DNA of 64,000 bases, from positions 1,488,001 through 1,552,000 of the forward strand of contig PZJY01000008.1 in assembly GCA_031472005.1 (NCBI GenBank). The letters are read 5' to 3'. The translations under genes and the position numbers were made by a program. Of the stretch, positions 22,859 to 33,696 are shown piece after piece. The notes beneath the pieces are model-generated. The model did not search any database. It saw only the letters and a program-made list of their open reading frames with translations, and was not told where the DNA came from. Every line of letters starts with the position of its first letter. Within the stretch, counting starts at the first letter, position 1. The stretch comes from Tetracladium setigerum (taxonomy: Eukaryota; Ascomycota; Leotiomycetes; Helotiales).

Positions 22859-23595
22859 GGTAACGGAGAGAGAGAGATAAAACTATGGCCGTCAACGAGA
22901 AGTGGTTTCGGGGGGAGGGAGTCAAGGTATATACTCGAGTTGTGCAAGAAGACAACGAGAAGGAGGAAGTGGTGATGGTTGGGGTGACACTTCGTCAGCC
23001 TTGCCCTCCCCGCCGACTCACAGAGATCGATCTCTCTGATTTGATGCATCGTGCAGCTGAAAATGGGCGCCTCAACTAGGCAGAGTAGAGTCAGAGCAGG
23101 CCGTCGGAGAGCCGCCTCTCCCTCAGCCCAGACACCAGGGGAGAGGGAAGACGAAGAAGAGGAGGAAGAAGAATGAGAAAAGGCGAGACCGACGTCACTT
23201 GCACGGCGGCTGGAGTAAGGTATATAGGTAGAGTCCTTCGGTCTGGATCTGGATAGAGTCAAAGTAAGCTCTCATTATTGAGACGCCTTCAGGCGTAACA
23301 TGAACAAGAACTACAACAACATAAAGGAGTTGCTTTACAACAAGGAAAAGGAAACAGAGAAAAAGGAAGAAAAGTAAGGAAGCTCCATGTCGCAACACAG
23401 CGTGTCGTCGGAGATGTAGATGTGTGAGAAGTAAATAGTAACTCCACATAATGAATGAATCGCCTGCTCGGTCAGCTTGGACCCCAGACCGACCACCACC
23501 ACCACCACTCCTTCTCCACACTTTCTCTCCGCCTCACCATCCTCGAACCATGCCATTCCGATAGCGATAGACAAATCATCAACACCTCCTACACC
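22859..23595. promoter_or_regulatory. Shared upstream region, calpain / dephospho-CoA kinase
   Basis: 737 bp between two divergent start codons. It contains purine-rich GA/GGA runs near 22860-22970 and 23140-23190 and a CT-rich leader before the kinase. No specific regulatory site was identified. Open frames here look like chance. Confidence 0.4.
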
Positions 23596-24404
23596 ATGCT
23601 GCTCCTAGGCCTCACCGGCTCCATCGCGACCGGCAAGTCCACCGTCTCTACCATCCTCGCTCAGCCCCCCTACAATATCCCCATCATCGATGCCGACGTG
23701 CTGGCGCGCCAGGTCGTCGAGCCTGGAACCGCAGGTTACAACAAAATAGTCGCTCACTTCGCATCCACCACGCCCGACCTCCTCCTCCTCGACGCTCCCC
23801 ATGACAAGAGCAAAGGTGCGCCGCTGAACCGGCCTGCTCTTGGACGACGGGTCTTTGGAGACAGCGAGGAGAGGAAGAAGGACCGGGCGGTGCTGAATGG
23901 TATCGTGCATCCTGCCGTGAGGATGGAGTTGTATAAACAGATTCTGCTTTGCTATATAAGGGCTGCTGGGCGGTGGTACTTGATGTACCGTTGCTGTTTG
24001 AGAGTGGAATGGATGCGCTGTGTGGGACGGTCATGGTCGTTGCTGTGCGCGATCCAGCGATCCAGATGAAGCGATTAAGGGAACGGGACTCACATTTGTC
24101 GCAGGAAGATGCTGAGAATAGAGTCAAGAGTCAAGGGGATGTGAGGGACAAGGCAAAGAGGGCCGAGGCGAGGGGAGAAGGGGCCGGGGTTGTGGTGTGG
24201 AATGATGGAGGCAAGGAGGACTTGAGGGACGAAATACACAAGGTGATGAGTGGAATTCGCAAACGCAGTCCACGATGGTGGGCTTGGTTGCTATTACTAT
24301 GCCCACCGCTCGCTGGTTTAGCTGGGCTTTGGCATTATTACAGAGGTCAGGCTATCAACCGGAGGTGGAAGGAGCACGAGTTACAGGCGAAGGCCAAGCT
24401 CTGA
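23596..24404 (+). CDS. CAB5: Dephospho-CoA kinase (CoaE), with a one-base frame break
   Basis: Catalyses the last step of CoA synthesis, ATP-dependent phosphorylation of dephospho-CoA. The start at 23596 places the P-loop GLTGSIATGKST at the very N-terminus. DADVLAR, the conserved VHPAVR segment, VLDVPLLFESGMD and the lid region (RDSHLSQEDAENRVKSQGDVRDKA) follow. The C-terminus has a membrane-spanning stretch (WWAWLLLLCPPLAGLAGLW), usual in fungal CoaE. The reading frame changes near 23957-23962: up to CYIR the first frame is used, then GCWAVVLDVPLL is in another. One extra G in the run AAGGG would restore a continuous protein of about 269 aa. Both sides are well conserved, so I read this as a homopolymer error rather than a pseudogene. 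Confidence 0.9.
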
Positions 24405-25810
24405 GTAGATGTAGGTCTTAATGCAAAGTATGTCTCTCCTTTTGTTTTGTCTTGATTTTGTAGAAGAATGTACCCGTACTCGTAGCATGGCCGTGGAATT
24501 TGTTTGATGGTATCCAAACCTGCTGTCCCACTTCGGGTCAAGAACTCCTCTCGCGGGCTGTTCTGTGCGAATACAGTTTATCTTCTGTCGTAGGCCGAAA
24601 GTACAGAAACATATGTATTGTTTCTTACGGGACGTGGCAGTGTTGATTATCTCTATTACCACCCCTGTAGATGCCGTTGTTGTCTTTTTGCACTATTTGG
24701 CTAGGGGTTGGAAAGTTCAACTTCAGGTGTACTACCACGAGTGTGGAAGCTCAAACAAATGCAAATTGTTTCTGTTCGTGTCGTCTCTCAGAAAACTTAA
24801 TGTGTGGGTTTAAAGATTCCAAATCTCTAGAATAGAACAATCAGAGACTTTTATGGTTAGAAAAATTAAATCGTGGTTTTCACCTTTCCCTCTAATTAGC
24901 TTCGCAATTTCTCTCACTTTCTAACGCGACTTCAATCTTAAACTATTACCTTCGACTACGAATCCGATCTCGACTTTTATTCGACTTCGAGAAACTTCAT
25001 AAATCTATCTCTTGTCGAAGCTTTCTCACATCTTCTTTTTGTTTTTCTACACAGTCTACTAGACTTCGTCAAACTTCTCGGTTCTCTCATGCGAGCGAGG
25101 AGAATATTCGAAGGCGAGGCTTTGATCTGATCACGTCCGCCACACGAATTCTTACTGCGAAGAGGCCATTGCGAGGTATGTGTGCACCTGCTAACCTTTT
25201 ACCAGGGCCCTGTTGAGCTGATTGACTGACAAGCGTATAGTCTTGGTCAACTTACTGCCCGGAAAGACCTTTCGTCTCTTGGAACGGGCTCTGATCTCTG
25301 CCCATAGAACTTCTCCATCGGTGCCTCCACCGGATACTTCTGATCAGTGTCGACTCTGCGAAGGAGGCTTTCATAAGTAGTGGCCGCTGGACTGGGTACG
25401 AAAGAGGATAGACAGGTAAATCTCACGCCTTCGACCACACGGAGCTGTTTCTGACTTATAATGTAGCAGACTCTCTGCACATTCTGTCGCGACGTCTTTT
25501 GTAATACTACTACAAGAATCCAGATCAACCAAGTCGACAAGCTTTCCTCCTCGAAACCTATAATATCCTATTCGGCACTTGGTCTCACTCATATGGCCCT
25601 TTGATTCCAGAAGCCCAGAACACATTGGAGAGTCCAAATCTGCGAAAGACCCTGCTTGAGGCTCTAAAACAATTTCTTGTTCTTGTTGCATATAGACGTC
25701 CAAGCGTTGATTGCATCAACGTCCTCGTTTTACTGTACAACACCAACGCCTGTGCATCGCTTCACAATCATCCGGGTGGTTCTATCTGAATTCCCAAGAC
25801 TACTGTGATC
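24405..25810. other. Intergenic region with ambiguous open frames
   Basis: 24405-24950 shows nothing. From about 25050 to 25790 frames on both strands look mildly protein-like. On the plus strand an acceptor (CTACACAG), a 66 bp intron-like segment with CTGAC (25176-25241) and the frame around VNLLPGKTFRLLERA can be joined, but no start codon fits and stops follow. The minus strand 25371-25703 is also open. A short gene or leader exons of the downstream gene are possible; I cannot decide. Confidence 0.3.
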
Positions 25811-26449
25811 ATGGGGAGAGGCCCAAAACTTGAGTGGGTAGTTGCCCAGAAGGCTTCGACCCCCAAAAACAAGCCAAACACACCTGAGAAGCGAAGAACG
25901 ACTTCAGGAAGACGTGTATTTGTGGATACATCATCAGAAGAAGGCTACGAATATGTGGCAGTTCGTCCTAACAAAGCTAATTTGGCACCGAGAAAGCAAG
26001 TAAATTTTGACAAAGAATCTATTGAAAAGACTTCGGAGGCAAAGCCAGACGAGGCCAAAGAAGAAGACCACTGTGATTCTAAGGATTGCAAGGCTTGCAA
26101 AGCTGACAAAGATTCTGCTAAAGCCAAGGAAGTCGACGAGAAGGCAGCTGCTGCTGCCACGGACAGTGAATCATCCACGGCAACCCAGGGATCGGAATCG
26201 AAAGTGTGTATCTGCTCATCCTGTGCAATTCATCGAGCCGAGGCGATTGCTGTTAAGGAAAAGAAGAAACCGGCAACGAACGCGTGTTCCTGCTTGGCTT
26301 GCTTGGTCCATAGAAAACAAGCCGTTAAGGACAAGGAGGAATCAAAGTCTACTCCGTGCGAGTGTGTATCCTGTGAAACACACAAGAAGTTCCATGAAGA
26401 TGAAAAGAAGGCGAATGCAAGTTCCACTCATGGGTCGCGCATAGTTTAG
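25811..26449 (+). CDS. Unrecognised small charged protein with CxCxxCxxH repeats
   Basis: 212 aa as a single exon from ATG 25811 (MGRGPKLEW). The first half is Lys/Asp/Glu-rich. The second half has three regularly spaced copies of Cys-x-Cys-x2-Cys-x2-His at residues 133-141, 159-167 and 183-191, preceded by a Cys-x4-Cys-x2-Cys near 88-96. Such clusters could bind zinc or another metal; this is inference from spacing only. A 45 bp intron at 26421-26465 (weak donor GTTCCA, good branch CTGAC, acceptor GTAG) would replace the last residues by a further exon encoding HCKNCPCRYH, a fourth copy of the same kind, in correct phase. A second intron ending with ACTAACTTTTCTTCAG at 26680 could then connect to the next gene. 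So the real gene may be longer, and the two entries may be one. Confidence 0.6.
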   Translation: MGRGPKLEWVVAQKASTPKNKPNTPEKRRTTSGRRVFVDTSSEEGYEYVAVRPNKANLAPRKQVNFDKESIEKTSEAKPDEAKEEDHCDSKDCKACKADKDSAKAKEVDEKAAAAATDSESSTATQGSESKVCICSSCAIHRAEAIAVKEKKKPATNACSCLACLVHRKQAVKDKEESKSTPCECVSCETHKKFHEDEKKANASSTHGSRIV

Positions 26450-26680
26450 AACTGACGAACTGTAGAAAATGGAGACACACTGCAAAAATTGTCCATGTCG
26501 ATACCATACTGGAAATGAAGGGTGGGTTAAATATTCTTTAGTTTCTTATAGCAGCTGGGAGGGATCTATTCTCCCCAAAGTACTTCAAATCAACAATTTT
26601 CTGAACTCGTTTTCTCTCATCACACGACTCAAACTCAACTTCTCACTTCACCTTCTAAACCACAACTAACTTTTCTTCAG

Positions 26681-28012
26681 AGACTCCCACAAAGATCAGA
26701 AGAAATCGGAGAAGTGGTTACAAGGACAAGAACAAGGTCAACCCAAAAACAACAACAAAAAGGTCAGCAGATGCAAACCCAACAACCGAATCCCCAGAAT
26801 CGAGCTCCGACAGAAGTCAACTGCAACAGACTACTCAACAATACCACACAACGCCAACGATCTCAACGCAAGGTTTCATTTCAACTTGCAATCGATCCCA
26901 ATATGGTCAAACGTATCATCCAGCCCTCTCGAGGCGATGTTGTTCTTCGAGAAGACGTCATCGAGTGCCCTTCCGATCCAAGACCAAACGCTTTCTTTGA
27001 CGCGAAGACCGGTGTTCTGCGTGTCTACCATGGTCCAGTATATGGCAATCCATTTGCAACCTTGATTCCGTTGTCTACCAAGGTGATGCCGATTGGGGCG
27101 CCCAATACTGGCGTCTACGGTTTTACTTCCATGACTCCAAATCAACAACCGGGCCTGCCCCAGTGGAATTTGCCCTCCGCCGCAGGCTCTCCTCCACAAT
27201 CGACACCAAACAACAATCAGCAGACTGAAGCAGCCGTCGCCGATGCTTGGGGTACTTGGAATGCAAACCAGAACGACGGATCAGTACCTGGTGCTTGGGT
27301 GAATGATACTAAACAGGACGGAGGCGAGAACGCAGGATCTAGCTGGGAGGACCCAGGAGGAAACTCCAATAACCAGCCTACATGGGAGAGCGGAGGAGAT
27401 GCTGCAACAACGGGTAAGCTTGATTCATCGATCGATATTCTGCATGCTAAAGCGAGGTATCTGCTCGGGATGTGGGGTTCAACAATAGGACAAGCACCGA
27501 CTAATGTATGAATAGGCAATGGTAGCGGAAATAACAGTGGAGGTCAACAAGACTCTTGGGGTCAAAACGATCAGAACAAAGGGGGCGGTGGATGGGACAA
27601 CACCAATGATCAGAACACTTCCAGCTGGGACCAAAACAACGGCCAATCTTGGGAAAATAACAACAACTCGAACTGCAACGCCAACCAACAAAATAACTCG
27701 TCGTCCTGGAAAAATGGCAACTCCAATGAAAACTCGAACCAGAATAACAACTGGAATGGTAACAACGCTCCTGCTCAGAACTTGGGCAATTCGTGGAACA
27801 ATGGAGGTTCATGGGGAAATGCAGAGGTTGCAAATAGCACTAAACCATCCGGTCCCGCACCCAATTGTGGCGGAGGTAACAACTCTGGCAACTCCTGGGA
27901 TAACAATAACAATACCAACTGGTCTTCCGGCGGCGGCGGCAATACAAAGTTGAGTGCAGGATCTTGGGGCGCTGGTGGGACTGGTCCAACCAACCCTAAT
28001 AATGGATGGTGA
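26681..28012 (+). CDS. Asn/Gly/Trp-rich protein of unknown function
   Basis: The long exon up to 27413, a 102 bp intron (27414-27515, GTAAGC...AATAG) and exon 27516-28012 are joined in phase. The middle part is distinctive and probably the conserved core: DVVLREDVIECPSDPRP, FFDAKTGVLRVYHGP and YGNPFATLIP. The C-terminal half is low complexity, Asn/Gly/Trp/Ser-rich with repeated SW and NNW units, resembling disordered RNA-binding or prion-like tails. No standard domain is recognised. The start is uncertain: an ATG exists at 26771 in this frame, but a strong splice acceptor sits just before 26681 and the frame upstream of about 26930 is ambiguous (all three frames are open and Gln/Thr-rich). 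It may be the 3' part of the preceding Cys-rich gene. Confidence 0.6.
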
Positions 28013-28214
28013 ATACTGGGAAGGGAAGTTGAAAGAGGTATACTATGCATGCATTCGGGGGTTTTCGCATTTTCGAGTTTACTATCATGAGCGAGCGCCT
28101 TCTCTGAGAAATTTGCATCAAGGTCACCTGTTTCACACGGAAGCCAAAGGCACTGAAGGGGAATTCTTATTATTTCTGGAGGAATAGAAATATGCAAGGC
28201 TGGCTGGTGAGACT
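28013..28214. other. Short 3' flank
   Basis: Non-coding, probably 3' UTR of the Asn/Trp-rich gene; nothing notable before the direct repeat starts. Confidence 0.4.
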
Positions 28215-28502
28215 AGTTTTTTTGCGATATTCGCTTCCAGCAGCGTTTGTCCCGAGGATGGAGGTGCAAACATCACATTGCATGTACGATACAACAAACT
28301 ATAACACTAGCGTAGCCGTTTATAATAGTAAATTAAAATAAAATAATAAGGGTATCTATATTATCAGTTGGAGAGTGAGAGACGAAGCCACGGTGTTCAA
28401 GTCAAAATTTGGGAGTGTTCGCGGGGTAGATTCGTTAGCTTTTGTGGTGGTGTTCGCGGGTGGTTAACTCAGACTTGTACTGTTTCTTGATAATGCTGAA
28501 TT
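28215..28502 (+). repeat. Direct repeat copy A (~288 bp)
   Basis: Starts near TTTTTTTGCGATATTCGC and ends near CTTGATAATGCTGA. It matches 30793-31082 in the same orientation with clearly over 80% identity by eye, including shared words GATGGAGG, TGTACGATACAACAAAC, GTTCGCGGGGTAGATTCG and CAGACTTGTACTGTTTCTTGA. It is non-coding and flanks the DUF7730 gene on the left. It could be a solo LTR, a non-autonomous element or a segmental duplication edge. Confidence 0.8.
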
Positions 28503-28711
28503 GCTCGTATACAGCTATCCCAATTAGGTCTAGAACCTCATATCATCACGTGACTGAAACTCTTCGGTGGTAATGAGAAGTAAGCAGCAGACCGAAGGCA
28601 ACGAGCCACTTCCCCACAATCCCCTCATGAATCTCTGTCATCATATTTAATACATCATTCTTCTCCCACCCAAAATCCAAAACTCTTGTCTAACACGTAG
28701 CTTCCAAAGCC

Positions 28712-29690
28712 ATGGGCCTCACTTTTGACTCTCCCATATCCCACTCATCGAGCGCGTATGATAAAGCTCACACGACTCGAAGCACAGCCTACTCCTTACC
28801 ATTATCTAAACCCAAAACTACTTTGCTGGAAAGGTTAAAGAGCAAAAGCCGCAAATCATTTGGTGGTTTTGGTGGTCCAAAGTCATATCTTGCAGTTGAT
28901 ACGGCCAAATCTCTCAGTCCTGGTCCTGCGAAACAATCCCGGTTTTTCCGCCTTCCACTTGCTGTACGAGAGAAAATATATGGTTATGTTGTTGGGCAGA
29001 ATGAGTTATTGCACATCTTGCTTAGATATAGAGCTGCACCTTCTAGATGGAAGGTCGCTTATCGACGGTGTACCGCTGGGGGAAATGTTGATTACTGTAT
29101 CATGCACCGGTGTCGAGAGTTTCACGATTTAGTGAAAGGGAGTTACTTTGGCTACTTCGATCACGTCGGGGGCTTATTTCGATCGTGTCAAGATATGTAG
29201 GTTAAGTACTGCTACTGTTTGTAAAATCCGGCTGCTGATAGTTTCTTGTAGATACAAAGAGGCGAGTCATGTACTCTATAGTCAGAACACACTGGAATTC
29301 GACCACCCCTTGTCTCTGATTATTCTCAGTCGCGAAGTATCTCCTTCATTGTTACAGAGCGTTCGATCCATATCTATCGATCTACAAAGGCAAATTTACG
29401 TTTTTAATGCCAACAACTTCGACGGTTGCACGTCCTTGCATCCAGACCAGTGGCTTCAAATGTGGAATATCATTTCAGCTATGCAAGGCCTTGAAGAAAT
29501 TAAAGTCAGATTCCAGTTACTTATCAACGGTTGGATGGGATGGACTGAAAAGGAAATATTGGAGCCATTGTGTAATGTTAAACAGCCACTGAGAGTCTTC
29601 GAAGTCGAAATGCCGTCATTGCCCGGGGAGTTGGATTCCAGTGGTGATGACAAAGAAACGGATATACCTTTCAAGTTGGTCAAGTACTAG
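28712..29690 (+). CDS. DUF7730-type (F-box-like 2EXR group) protein, possible early stop
   Basis: Two exons, 28712-29196 and 29252-29690, with a 55 bp intron (GTAGGT...TGTAG), give 307 aa. After a basic Ser-rich N-terminus comes the family start FFRLPLAVREKIYGYVVG, then CIMHRC and, across the splice junction, the hallmark SCQDIYKEASHVLYSQNTLEF, followed by LQSVRSISIDLQ. These proteins are abundant in leaf- and litter-associated ascomycetes; biochemical function is unknown. After the TAG at 29688 the same frame stays open for 84 further codons to 29945 (RLLEFLGNKAS and onward), longer than expected by chance. The stop may therefore be a recent nonsense mutation, or the protein may once have been about 390 aa. 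The gene sits between two direct repeats, which suggests past duplication or insertion of the block. Confidence 0.75.
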
Positions 29691-29945
29691 CCAAAGACAA
29701 GAATCGGGCAGGCAAATTCCCTCGCAAAAGACCAGAACGAGCAGAAAGTACTTAGCCGAGCAGCGTCTCGAAATCAGCGTTTGCTTGAATTTCTTGGCAA
29801 CAAGGCATCCACGCATCTCTGTTTGGTAGATGTCGAATCCAAAAATAATACCGAAATGACAGGTCTAGGGAATCTTCATGGAATGGAACTTGCAACAGGC
29901 TTGTTAGCTGCCTTTACTCGACTTACTACAAAAGGAGCAAAGTGA

Positions 29946-30792
29946 CAGTCGAACAGGAGCTGCTGCTATCACTTCACAGGAAAGCGACACTAGAGAGGGA
30001 AACAAACAGCGACGACGACGACAACGAGGAGGAGGAGATTTGGAATACATTTGAGAGTACAGATGTACTGGTGATACCTTTAAAGTCACCATTGGCGGCG
30101 AATAAAGCACTATTTTTTGGAGTCTTGAAGAAACTTGCAACCTTTGAAAATGTTGTTTCCCAAAAGAGATTTAGCTTTTTCTGGATACTTTTTGGACGGT
30201 TTTGTTTTGGCTGAACAATATAATTTTTTTTGGGCTGTTTTGCATTGTTAGTGTAAGAAATTCAGACTGTGATAACCAACAAGGAGCTGTGTTTATTTTT
30301 GGACCAATCTGCCGAGAGTTAAATTGCGAGATAGATAATCTCTACTATAATAGCGTACATGAGTACTTAGTCTAAGCTCTAAATACTTGGAGATAGGCGC
30401 CTCTTACGAAATTTAAAACTGCATTCAAAGATCGAATCTACCGCTACATGTCCAAACATTGAGATTACGTTATGATTCTCCTGTTTCAATTCAAGTGCTT
30501 AGAGGTGAATGTTTGTTAAAATGCCGAAGTCAGAAGCCGCGTGCTAGCGCTCAGCTATACAATTTTCCGACATGGTTCACATCTTCGCCACCCCTCGAGA
30601 AAAAGAAACTGGCCATCAGACGCTCTTTTCATTATAGTACAGTCGCTTACAAAATCGGCTTCCTGTCACAATCTGAGGATCACGTGTGTCTTGGCCCTGA
30701 GGCTCGGCAGCCCACTGAGAAGCCTAGAGACCGCTTAAAAAAAACCAAGTAAAACAGTAGGGACGCTTAATTCGTCTTTTACTGTACATAAG
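29946..30792. other. Intergenic, AT-rich
   Basis: Non-coding stretch between the DUF7730 gene and direct repeat copy B. A short acidic open frame near 29946-30210 lacks a recognisable family. Confidence 0.4.
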
Positions 30793-31082
30793 TAGCTTTT
30801 TGCGATAGTCGCTTCCAGTTGTCTTGAGGATGGAGGGTGCAAACACCACGTTACATGTACGATACAACAAACCACAACACTAGCGAAGCCTTCTATAATA
30901 GCAAATTAAAGCAAAACAATAAGGGCATTATCTATATTATTAGTTGGAGAGCGAGAGCCGAAGCCACGGTGTTCAAGTCAAGATTTAGGGAGTGTTCGCG
31001 GGGTAGATTCGTCAGCTCTTGTAGTGGTGGTGTGAGCAGGTGGTTCATTCAGACTTGTACTGTTTCTTGATCATGCTGAGTT
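30793..31082 (+). repeat. Direct repeat copy B (~290 bp)
   Basis: Second copy of the repeat at 28215-28502, same orientation, starting TTTTTGCGATAGTCGC and ending CTTGATCATGCTGA. Small indels and transitions separate the copies. Together the two copies bracket a 2.3 kb block holding the DUF7730 gene. Confidence 0.8.
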
Positions 31083-31331
31083 CCCCTCGAGGGAGTGATT
31101 TCAGCCTTTCCCTTTACCAAGTTCATTTCCCTCAATTAGGTTCTCTCTCTCACACATTTCACCCTAGAGCTCTCTACCTCTCTACTCTCATCTACTTGAG
31201 TACAAGACAAAGCTACAACACAATCACAATACAGTTAAACACCCCTGTCAGCTCATGACGTCCGAATCCTTGCCCCAAACCAACCCCGCCAAATCAATGC
31301 CCCTGCATTTCAAAATCAAAACCCAAACCCA

Positions 31332-32348
31332 ATGCTATCAACAACATCAACCCCACCACCACCATCGAAACCAAAAGCCAGACACGTCTCTAGCAGTTCA
31401 ACATCTATCTCCCCTACGACTACACTTCTTCTGACGCTCCTCCTTCTCCTCGCCTTCTTCCCGGGACTATTTCATCTCCTGTGGAGCCTTCCTCTACGTC
31501 TACTATCGATCGACCCCACCACACACCACAACAACATCAACCACAACGGCTGCCCAAACTCCAATAATCCACACAAAACCCCTAGCTCAAATCCTAAAAT
31601 CAACCACGATCTCAAAAATCCCCAGCAGCAGCAACAACAAACAGCTACCACTCCCTCACCCTCCTCGCAAAACACAATGTCCTGGTCGCAGAGCACCCTC
31701 ACCCTCCCCACCAAATCGCGTGGGAGCTATCTGATCACGGATTATATCTTGGAGAAGGTGCCGGAGATCAGGGATTACAAGGTGGGAATGTTGAATTTGT
31801 TTGTGCAGCATACGAGTTGTGCTTTGAGTTTAAATGAGAATTGGGATGAGGATGTTAGGGCTGATAGTGAGTTCTTTTTCTCTCTTTTAGGGTCACTGGT
31901 ATGAAATACAGGTGGGGAGAGGGTAGGGATGGAGAGAGGAACGCGTTAGGATGAGATGAGATGGGGAAACTGAAGCATACACTAACATGGATGTGAAATC
32001 TCAGTGAGCGATGCACTGGATAGAATTGCACCGGAAGATAACACTAAAAGGGGAGAGTTGTATCGACATTCTGCCGAGGGAAAGGATGATATGCCTGTAA
32101 GTTTCTTCTTCTCCACTCGTCCAAATTCCTTTCTATCTCGTTGCGATTGCTAATCTGTGACATGTCTAATCCCATTACAACAGGCACATATCAAAAGCGC
32201 ATTAATCGGGGCGAGTGTTACGATTCCAATCACAGACGGGAGGTTGGCCACGGGTACTTGGCAGGGTATTTGGTATCTGGAGTTCAGGACGAGTAGGCAT
32301 TCGAGGAAGGTCGTTGCTACTATTCAGGGGGAGAAGAAGTCATCATGA
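31332..32348 (+). CDS. YjbQ/UPF0047 family protein with N-terminal membrane extension
   Basis: Three exons, 31332-31866, 32005-32096 and 32184-32348, with introns of 138 and 87 bp, give 263 aa. The C-terminal 150 residues are a complete YjbQ fold: WSQSTLTLPTKSRGSYLIT, VGMLNLFVQHTSCALSLNEN, the segment around SDALDRIAPED, RHSAEGKDDMPAHIKSALIG and GTWQGIWYLEFR. Bacterial relatives show weak thiamin-phosphate synthase activity; the cellular role is not settled. The N-terminal 115 residues are unusual: a Ser/Pro-rich start, a strong hydrophobic segment (about residues 32-55) and an Asn/Gln-rich linker. An internal Met at 31677 (MSWSQS) is where short family members normally begin, so either a membrane-anchored form or only the short soluble form may be made. 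Confidence 0.85.
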
Positions 32349-32808
32349 TCTTTGAACCGCCAGACTGGTATGTTTTGGAAGTGGGAAGTTTGGGGAAAGC
32401 ATGCGAAGTTGCTGGGGGGTGCATGAGAATGGAGGGAATATGACGAAGTAATGTCTTTCAAAAAAAAAAAAAAAACATGAATCTGACGACAATCGATCGC
32501 AATATCGTTCCATCGTAATTTCTGGCCTTGTATTCCATTGCTATTCGCTGCTCTACGTGACATGTAAAATACATATCTGAAAGATATGGGGTCGCGAGTA
32601 ACTTACATGCTCCCTAGATATCTACGCATGTGGACCAATATATCCTGGTATCAGAGCAAACGACTCCCGTCTGAGCCATATCTGAAGAGTGGCACCAAAT
32701 CATCGCTTTCTGGCCTATCTTCCCTTGTATGCCCTCAATTTCACATCCATTCCTCTGAACGCCCTTTTATACCCTCAAATCCCCATTCCACATAATCCAT
32801 CAAATCAC
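32349..32808. other. Convergent 3' intergenic region
   Basis: 460 bp between the stop codons of the YjbQ gene (+) and the CFIm25 gene (-). It contains an A-tract (about 32460-32475) and no gene. Confidence 0.4.
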
Positions 32809-33696
32809 TCAAGCACCATTTTCCCCGCCCATCTCAGAATCCCCACCAGCCAGTACAATCGTCTTTAGCTTGTCTCCGTCACTCGGCGCACTACCTGGCG
32901 TAACAGCAACCACCTGTCCGTTTTCGTCTACGAACTCGAAGTTATACCTCGATAAAAGATGGGGGATTGCTGACAATTGAGGTCCGTATCTCGCTGTGTT
33001 GTCGTACAATTCAAAAAGAGGAACAGCTAGCAATTTCATGTTCTTGGGAACACTTAAAACTTCTATAATCATTCCCATACGAATTAGCCTGCCGTTTCCT
33101 GAGACGGTTTTGCGGAACTACGTTGGGAGGTGAAGGGGGAGGAGGATAACACGTACTCTGCCTCGGAAGCTGAATGAAATACAACTTCTTGCACTCCTTC
33201 GGCCTCGTAACATGTGCCGGGATAAAGGGATACATAAAAGTCTCGAAATTCGGCCTCCACCACTGCGCCAACGTATCACCAATCTCCCAATCCTCATTCA
33301 CACCCGTCCCCGAAAACTGCGTCCCAACCGGTGCCAACCTCTCATTCAAACGCATCTTGAATCCCTCCACCTCATCATCCTCAGGCTGTAGGTAATCCCC
33401 GGAAGTTTGAAGAATGCATTTGCGATCTGCAACATCAGGATATGGGGGTGATTGTGTTCATGACAGACGAGGATACCTTCGCAGGTGCGGCGCATGCCAT
33501 GAATGTTGTAGTGCTCTTCGAGACGTTTGAGGCGCGCGAGGACCGAGGGGTCTTCTTCTGGTTGGGTTTCTTTCGTGCCGAAGGTGTAGTTGGAGAGGGG
33601 GTAGAGGCGGATTGTTTTGGGCTGGTTGCCGTTGAAGGAGTTGGGGAGGAGAGGAGGGTAGGATGTTTGAAGGGCGGTGGTGGTTATCGTCGACAT
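32809..33696 (-). CDS. Cleavage factor Im 25 kDa subunit (NUDT21/CPSF5 family), one-base frame break
   Basis: RNA-binding Nudix-like subunit of pre-mRNA 3'-end processing. Exon 1 is 33157-33696 and exon 2 is 32809-33062, with a 94 bp intron (GTACGT...TTATAG) between LPRQ and VLSVPKN. Conserved blocks include IRLYPLSNYTFGTKE, GMRRTCEGILVCHEHNHPHI, ANAFFKLPG, DDEVEGFKMRLNERL, WWRPNFETFMYPF, PLFELYDNTARYGPQ and SRYNFEF. Continuity is broken at the G run 33397-33400 (C run on the plus strand): LPG is followed by DYLQPEDDEVEGF only if one more G is present. With that base the protein is about 264 aa. The rest is intact, so a homopolymer error is the simplest reading. As in the family, key Nudix catalytic residues are not expected. 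Confidence 0.92.
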
